From: Rhodothermales bacterium
GTDB lineage: Bacteria; Bacteroidota; Rhodothermia; Rhodothermales; JABDKH01
DNA length: 47,285 nucleotides
Assembly (NCBI GenBank): GCA_013002165.1
Contig: JABDKO010000313.1
Coordinates: forward strand, 1 to 47,285
Direction: 5' to 3'
Below, piece after piece: positions 42,894 to 47,285 of this stretch. Position 1 is the first letter of the stretch. Each line of letters opens with the position of its first letter. Below the pieces are notes generated by a model. That model was not told where the DNA came from, made no database searches, and worked only from the letters and a program-made list of their open reading frames with translations. Position numbers and translations under genes: made by a program.

Positions 42894-43673
42894 TTACGAC
42901 CCGGTCGGGCCAGACCGGGTCCACTTTTCCATGATGATTGAGGATGCCGTCGCCGCGTTTAGAGACTCGACTGCGCAGTCTTTCGCACGCTTGTTGATTA
43001 CAATACGCTGATCTACAAGGTTCGCCACATCCGCCGAAATCCCGTGTGCTTCGCTCCCGATAACTATCATTCCAGCTTCACTCACGTCGCACTCATCGAC
43101 TGTGGCACCTTCCAGATCAGCCGCCATCACCACCATGCCTTGCGTCTTGAGGTGCTGAATAGCTCGCGGCAAGTCAACCGGTCGCGTGACCTGAACATCC
43201 CACAGGCCGCCCATCGAAGCGCGTATAGTTTTAGCATTAAACGGATCGGCGGTACCAGTTCCGCACAGGATATTTCGGATTCCGAACCAGGCTGCCGAAC
43301 GAATTATCGTCCCCACATTTCCGGGATCCGCTACGCCGTCAAGCGCAACGATGAGGTCATTCAGTTTATAGTTGTCAACCTCGACGTAAGAGGTCCGGAC
43401 AACGGCCAGAATACCTTGACCAGTTTGAACGTTTGATATTTTTTCAAACTCGCGCTTCGAAACAACACGCACCTCAGGATGACTCTGTACCCAGGAAAGC
43501 TGAGAAGCTTCGAAATCACTTGAGAGAATGACATCCGATACTGCCCAACCCGACTGCACCAGGCTTTGAACAGAACGGACACCCTCCACAACGGCTTCTC
43601 CGTACTCGTCGCGGTTACGCTTTCGCTTTAAAGACGCAATTTGCTTAAGCCGTTGTGCTGAAATGTGTGTCAC
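42894..43673 (-). CDS. TrmH/SpoU-family RNA 2'-O-methyltransferase
   Basis: This SPOUT-class methyltransferase has the three knotted-fold motifs: VALDGVADPGNVGTIIRSAAWFG, MIVIGSEAHGIS and VESLNAATASSIIM. An N-terminal substrate-binding domain (residues 1-100) contains VVEGVRSVQSLVQSG. It would methylate ribose in rRNA or tRNA; the target site cannot be told. The start is a GTG; no in-frame ATG lies upstream. It is divergent from gdhA with a 111-base gap. Confidence 0.93.
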   Translation of the reverse strand: MTHISAQRLKQIASLKRKRNRDEYGEAVVEGVRSVQSLVQSGWAVSDVILSSDFEASQLSWVQSHPEVRVVSKREFEKISNVQTGQGILAVVRTSYVEVDNYKLNDLIVALDGVADPGNVGTIIRSAAWFGIRNILCGTGTADPFNAKTIRASMGGLWDVQVTRPVDLPRAIQHLKTQGMVVMAADLEGATVDECDVSEAGMIVIGSEAHGISADVANLVDQRIVINKRAKDCAVESLNAATASSIIMEKWTRSGPTGS

Positions 43674-43736
43674 TCCACTGCATGTCTATTATGTGTGAAA
43701 AAATGAAACGCAAGTGCCGCTACAGAATCTGAAGGC

Positions 43737-43744
43737 TAAATTTG
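43737..43744 (+). promoter_or_regulatory. Candidate -7 promoter element of the glutamate dehydrogenase gene
   Basis: TAAATTTG matches TAnnTTTG exactly and lies 40 bases before the ATG at 43785, in the divergent gap with the TrmH-family gene. A -33 box is not clear. Confidence 0.4.
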
Positions 43745-43784
43745 CCGCTGATACTTCTGGAGCGCGTCGACTAGACGATAATCC

Positions 43785-45131
43785 ATGGAGGCCATCCGAC
43801 TAACAACCCGGTCACAGCAAGATATGCCGTACAAACGAAATGTATACGAGAGGGCAATTTATAAGGAGCCGGCTCCGATCAGAGACCATGAGAATCCATT
43901 TGAATCAATGGTCAAAAGGTTCGATATCGCAGCTCAAATCCTTGAGCTGGATCCGGGTTTTTACTCATACCTGGTTAAGCCAACCCGCATTCACATCACA
44001 GCCATCCCGGTTGTCATGGACAACGGCTATATCCAGATGTTTGATGGGTATAGAGTCATTCATAACGAAGTTCTCGGTCCCAGTAAGGGCGGAATCAGAT
44101 TTGCACCTGACGTAACGATCGAGGAAGTCAGCGCACTGGCAGCATGGATGACCTGGAAGTGTGCCATTGTCGGGGTTCCTTTCGGCGGGGCGAAAGGTGC
44201 CATTGCATGCAACCCCCGGGAAATGAGTGAAGGCGAACTGGAAAGGATGACCCGGCGCTACACCGCAAATCTGCTGGATGTATTCGGACCGGACAAAGAC
44301 ATCCCGGCTCCGGACATGAACACCAATGCTCAGATAATGGCGTGGATTCTCGACACATATAACATGCATGTTCGTGCAAACACCAATGCTGTCGTCACCG
44401 GGAAGCCGATTATGCTGGGCGGTTCCCACGGACGTGTAGAAGCCACGGGGCGGGGAGTAATGATTGTCACCAAGGCAGCCATGCGTGAACTGAATATTGA
44501 TATCGAGGGGTCAACTGTTGCCGTGCAAGGTTTCGGCAACGTCGGATCAATTGCAGCAAAGCTTTTATCTGAGCAAGGATGTACAGTAGTAGCTGTAAGC
44601 GACATCTCGGGTGGATATTACAACGAGAACGGGCTCGATATTGAAGCGATGATAGCGTATTGCAAAGATGGTAACGGGACGCTTGAGGGCTATTCCAACG
44701 CACAGATAATATCTAACTCCGAACTCCTCGCACTCGAAGTCGACGTACTCGTTCCCGCAGCGAAAGAAGATCAGATAACCGAGAGGAACGCTCACGAAAT
44801 CAAAGCCAGGATAATATGTGAGGGTGCTAACGGACCAACGTCTCCTGCGGCCGACAAAATACTGTCTGACAACGGAGTCCTTGTTATTCCGGACATCCTT
44901 GCCAATGCCGGAGGCGTCACTGTATCATATTTTGAGTGGGTTCAGGATAGGCAGGGCTTCTTCTGGACCGAAGCGAGAGTCAACAAGAGACTTGATCGGA
45001 TGATGTCTGGGGCGTTCGATGCAGTATACAAGGCCGCCCAGAATTACCAGGTCACACCCCGAATAGGTGCCTATGTTCTTGCAATCAGGAAAGTCGCCGA
45101 CGCCCTCAAAATGAGAGGTATCTACGGTTAG
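43785..45131 (+). CDS. gdhA: Glutamate dehydrogenase (Glu/Leu/Phe/Val dehydrogenase family)
   Basis: The 448-residue enzyme deaminates glutamate to 2-oxoglutarate, or the reverse. GYRVIHNEVLGPSKGGIRFAPDV, the catalytic-lysine motif PFGGAKGAI, DIPAPDMNTNAQIMAWILDTY, the Rossmann motif VQGFGNVGSIAA and PDILANAGGVTVSYFEWVQ are all present. The features resemble the single-domain hexameric GDH of the NAD-preferring kind, but coenzyme preference is not provable from sequence. A second start (ATG at 43824) is possible. It would handle the glutamate released by the hut pathway. Confidence 0.95.
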   Translation: MEAIRLTTRSQQDMPYKRNVYERAIYKEPAPIRDHENPFESMVKRFDIAAQILELDPGFYSYLVKPTRIHITAIPVVMDNGYIQMFDGYRVIHNEVLGPSKGGIRFAPDVTIEEVSALAAWMTWKCAIVGVPFGGAKGAIACNPREMSEGELERMTRRYTANLLDVFGPDKDIPAPDMNTNAQIMAWILDTYNMHVRANTNAVVTGKPIMLGGSHGRVEATGRGVMIVTKAAMRELNIDIEGSTVAVQGFGNVGSIAAKLLSEQGCTVVAVSDISGGYYNENGLDIEAMIAYCKDGNGTLEGYSNAQIISNSELLALEVDVLVPAAKEDQITERNAHEIKARIICEGANGPTSPAADKILSDNGVLVIPDILANAGGVTVSYFEWVQDRQGFFWTEARVNKRLDRMMSGAFDAVYKAAQNYQVTPRIGAYVLAIRKVADALKMRGIYG

Positions 45132-45160
45132 TTGTCGAGCGTGCCTGACGAACTTTCTGT

Positions 45161-45168
45161 TATATTGG
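45161..45168 (+). promoter_or_regulatory. Candidate -7 element before the exported protein
   Basis: TATATTGG is one base from TAnnTTTG and lies 41 bases before the GTG at 45210. A TTG at 45132-45134 is 26 bases upstream, longer than ideal spacing. Confidence 0.3.
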
Positions 45169-45209
45169 CGCCGTGATCCTCAATTAACAGATTTTGCCCG
45201 CGCCTGATT

Positions 45210-45806
45210 GTGATTCGCTTCGCATTCTTTATCTGCTTTGTTTTACTATCAGCATTTGTGGCCCTTGCCACCAGTGCCCAACAGACCAATCGAGCCGTCA
45301 TGGCAGCTCTAGCGCAGACTTGTCTCGCACCGCTAGCCGAGTCAACGAGTGAATTCGCATATGAACAGGTTGGGGGCTACCGTTTTCTCGAAACTGGTGT
45401 GGTTTCCATGTGGATGGATGACGGTAAAAGTGTTAGCCGGGCCTCTGCCCCCGATTCGGTTTCGGCAGCTACGCTCGTACGTTATGAGGTCCACGATGCC
45501 CGGGTAAGCTATCTGCGAGAGTCACGGTCTACTCTCGAACGAACAGTAGATGTCAGGCTTTCGGGGCTTCGGTTTGAAAATGGTGTCGCGACCGTATCGG
45601 TAGCAGAATGCCCGGGAACGTTTACTGATATCGTCGATCGGAATGATATCGAAGCTATCGAAGACGCTGGGATTCAGGAAACCAGAGGCATTATTCCCAG
45701 GTCCGGTTTTCTCAAGAGGTATGGCCAACCGATAGTCGCGGGAGCTGCATCAGCAGTCGCAGTCTATCTCTTCTTTTCGATTCGAAGCGACGAAGCCTCT
45801 AACTGA
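45210..45806 (+). CDS. Exported protein of unknown function with C-terminal membrane anchor
   Basis: The 198-residue protein starts with a signal sequence (IRFAFFICFVLLSAFVALATSAQQ, probable cleavage after TSA or SAQ). The body is a soluble domain with predicted strands (VVSMWMDDGKSVSRA, RTVDVRLSGLRFENGVATVSVAECPGTF) and a Cys pair at positions about 38 and 135. A hydrophobic segment near the end (PIVAGAASAVAVYLFFSI) suggests a C-terminal anchor. It starts with GTG, has no recognisable Shine-Dalgarno, and precedes the Ig-like lipoprotein by one base, so the pair is probably co-transcribed. I do not recognise the family. Confidence 0.75.
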   Translation: MIRFAFFICFVLLSAFVALATSAQQTNRAVMAALAQTCLAPLAESTSEFAYEQVGGYRFLETGVVSMWMDDGKSVSRASAPDSVSAATLVRYEVHDARVSYLRESRSTLERTVDVRLSGLRFENGVATVSVAECPGTFTDIVDRNDIEAIEDAGIQETRGIIPRSGFLKRYGQPIVAGAASAVAVYLFFSIRSDEASN

Positions 45807-45807
45807 C

Positions 45808-47285
45808 ATGCGGATATCCGTTGAGCGAATCATCTGTACGTTGTCCCTGGTAGTCTTCGTCTCAAGCTGTGCGGTCCCTGTTGCTCCCACAGGTGGCCCG
45901 GCTGACAGCAATCCTCCACAAATCGAAGAGATCAGCCCTGAACGAGACGCAACAAATGTGTCAACATCACTAATTGAAATCCGGTTCAGCGAATACATTG
46001 ACCAGGCGTCTTTCCAACGAGCCTTGCAGATTACACCTGAGCCCGTGAACCCTCCTCAAATATCGTGGAAAAAAAAGTTGGTGAGGATCTCGCTGCAGGA
46101 TTCGCTCAGAGCCAATACGACGTATATCATAACTCTCGATACTGACTTACGGGATAGAAACTCGGTGTCGATTGAGCGGCCCGAAATAGTTGCATTTTCA
46201 ACGGGGCCGGAAATAAACCGGGCCACCCTTCGCGGATCTGTTATTGACGGCCTCTCGGGCGAAAGCCAGACCGGCTTTGAAGTCCATGCATACCTGATGG
46301 CAGATTCGGCAGATTTCCCGACAGAAATCAGGAAACCCGACTACAGAACGCAGTCAAGCCGGGACGGCACATTTGAGTTCTCATACTTGTCTGAGTCACT
46401 ATATCATGTACTTGCTTTCAGAGATCTAAACAAAAACAAAAGTCTCGACACCGGCGAGGAGTCAGGATCCAGTCGTACCGGCCAGTGGGACGCAGTGGAG
46501 AACGACACGACTGCACTCAGCCCAACTATCGCTACCGCATTGTCGGACACGTTGGCTCCAGCGGTTCGACGCGCATCATCGATATCGAATCGAAGAACGA
46601 TTCTCAGTATGTCAGAAGGAGTTGATCTGGACAACAATTTCGACGTTGCGTTCATAGAATCCTCCGGCGTGTCTTCTGGACCGGAATGGTTTTATCGAGT
46701 CTCGGAAGATGCAAAACAAATCGGATTGCTCGGTGACGCTCTGTCCGGCACTTATGATGTCCTGGTTACTGCGGCGGACTCTGCCGGAAATTCAGATACT
46801 TCGCGGACCTCGATCGATATATCTGACACTGCGGATACGCTGACAGTTTCGATTTCCGGCTTCTTCTCGGACTTCGCAACGGATAGTATAGACGGCTCGT
46901 ATCGATACTTGCAGAGTCAAACCTTTGGCCTTACATCAAATGGGCTCGAACCTCCTTCCGCACTGGGCGACGTTGTGACTGTTACGGACGGCAGTGACAC
47001 ACTTGATATTCAATTTCACAGCTCTGACGGAAGACGACTGACAATGGTCACCGGCGAATCTGACCCGTTGCCTGATTCGATAGTTGTATCAGTCGATGCT
47101 TCCCGCTGGTCTACGAGTGATTCAATCCTGACAGCATCTTTTGCTCGCGTGCCGGCAAATGAGCTGGGAGAACTCTCAGGCTATTTTTATCCGCCTCGGT
47201 CAGGCTCCACTGTGGTTCTCGAGCTCAGTGCGCGTAGCTTTGATCTACCGCAGGAGCTTTCCTCACTCTCGAGAACAGCACCGGA
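45808..47285 (+). CDS. SbsA-like Ig-domain (Big_5) lipoprotein, cut by window end
   Basis: The frame is open from the ATG at 45808 to the end (about 492 codons) and starts one base after the preceding stop. The N-terminus has a lipoprotein signal ending VVFVSSC, then APTGGPADSNPPQIEEISPE, the pattern of Bacteroidota Ig-like (SbsA/Big_5) lipoproteins. An Ig-like domain follows (STSLIEIRFSEYIDQASF, LRANTTYIITLDTDLRDRNS, IVAFSTG). A carboxypeptidase-regulatory-like stretch (LRGSVIDGLSG) and LAFRDLNKNKSLDTGEESG come next, the latter like a calcium-binding loop. The rest is hydrophilic and Ser/Thr/Asp-rich. It is a surface or outer-membrane protein; exact role unknown. Confidence 0.85.
   Translation, partial: MRISVERIICTLSLVVFVSSCAVPVAPTGGPADSNPPQIEEISPERDATNVSTSLIEIRFSEYIDQASFQRALQITPEPVNPPQISWKKKLVRISLQDSLRANTTYIITLDTDLRDRNSVSIERPEIVAFSTGPEINRATLRGSVIDGLSGESQTGFEVHAYLMADSADFPTEIRKPDYRTQSSRDGTFEFSYLSESLYHVLAFRDLNKNKSLDTGEESGSSRTGQWDAVENDTTALSPTIATALSDTLAPAVRRASSISNRRTILSMSEGVDLDNNFDVAFIESSGVSSGPEWFYRVSEDAKQIGLLGDALSGTYDVLVTAADSAGNSDTSRTSIDISDTADTLTVSISGFFSDFATDSIDGSYRYLQSQTFGLTSNGLEPPSALGDVVTVTDGSDTLDIQFHSSDGRRLTMVTGESDPLPDSIVVSVDASRWSTSDSILTASFARVPANELGELSGYFYPPRSGSTVVLELSARSFDLPQELSSLSRTAP

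Noticed and set aside
1-47285. Mobile elements, integrases, CRISPR arrays, tRNA or rRNA genes
   Set aside because: I looked for tRNA cloverleaf ends, repeated spacers and transposase motifs in the intergenic gaps and among the open frames and found none; the gaps are too short for most of these.

Overview
The window reads as a compact, almost fully coding stretch of chromosome from a diderm bacterium of the Bacteroidota/Rhodothermota (FCB) side of the tree. The pointers are a BamD-type lipoprotein and lipobox proteins (outer membrane), bacillithiol genes bshB1 and bshC, a PUR-domain DUF3276 protein, a DUF151/UVR protein, an SbsA-like Ig lipoprotein with the Bacteroidota-type N-terminus, and TAnnTTTG-like promoter elements. 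A Rhodothermia-like lineage is my inference, not a demonstrated placement. I see no tRNA, rRNA, CRISPR array, insertion sequence or integrase. No gene-free stretch exceeds 300 bases; the longest are 41339-41584, 16093-16316, 15669-15876 and 26423-26620.

Layout. 1-2105 (+): the 3' end of a 2-oxo acid dehydrogenase E2 gene and a 567-residue uncharacterised Rossmann protein. 2106-15668 (-): a long run read from right to left, namely a CoA-acylating aldehyde dehydrogenase, efp-accB-accC-gcvH-guaA, a TPR/periplasmic-binding protein, bamD-nadD, nhaC with a small membrane protein, and paaABCD (phenylacetyl-CoA epoxidase without the PaaE reductase). 15877-17741 (+): a small anti-sigma-like protein and a KaiC-like protein with a broken P-loop and a GGDEF-like tail. 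17757-21327 (-): leuS then bshB1. 21452-21862 (+): a CoA-binding protein. 21863-25940 (-): hisC, DUF151/UVR, bshC and a MESH1-like HD protein. 26039-41338 (-): a very long co-directional block, hutU-hutH-hutI-hutG, a short asparaginase-like protein, an M14 peptidase, a UbiA prenyltransferase, recX, an AI-2E family protein, a membrane PP2C phosphatase, purine nucleoside phosphorylase and DUF3276, ending in a clear intrinsic terminator. 41585-43673 (-): alanine dehydrogenase and a TrmH-family methyltransferase. 43785-47285 (+): glutamate dehydrogenase, an exported protein of unknown function, and an Ig-like lipoprotein cut by the window end.

How the genes fit together. From about 32.8 to 45.1 kb the genes suggest protein and amino-acid use: a secreted peptidase, asparagine deamidation, histidine to glutamate (HutH, HutU, HutI, HutG), and deamination of glutamate and alanine. 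PaaABCD feeds aromatic carbon towards central metabolism. The accB-accC-gcvH-efp-guaA run is housekeeping. bshB1 and bshC indicate bacillithiol as the low-molecular-weight thiol, although bshA is not in the window.

The least explained items are the KaiC-like/GGDEF-like protein with its small partner and the long-range inverted repeat between them, the C-terminal tail of the aldehyde dehydrogenase that resembles a microcompartment encapsulation peptide, and the 567-residue Rossmann protein. Starts were revised where the longest open frame ran into a neighbour; the reason is given in each entry.
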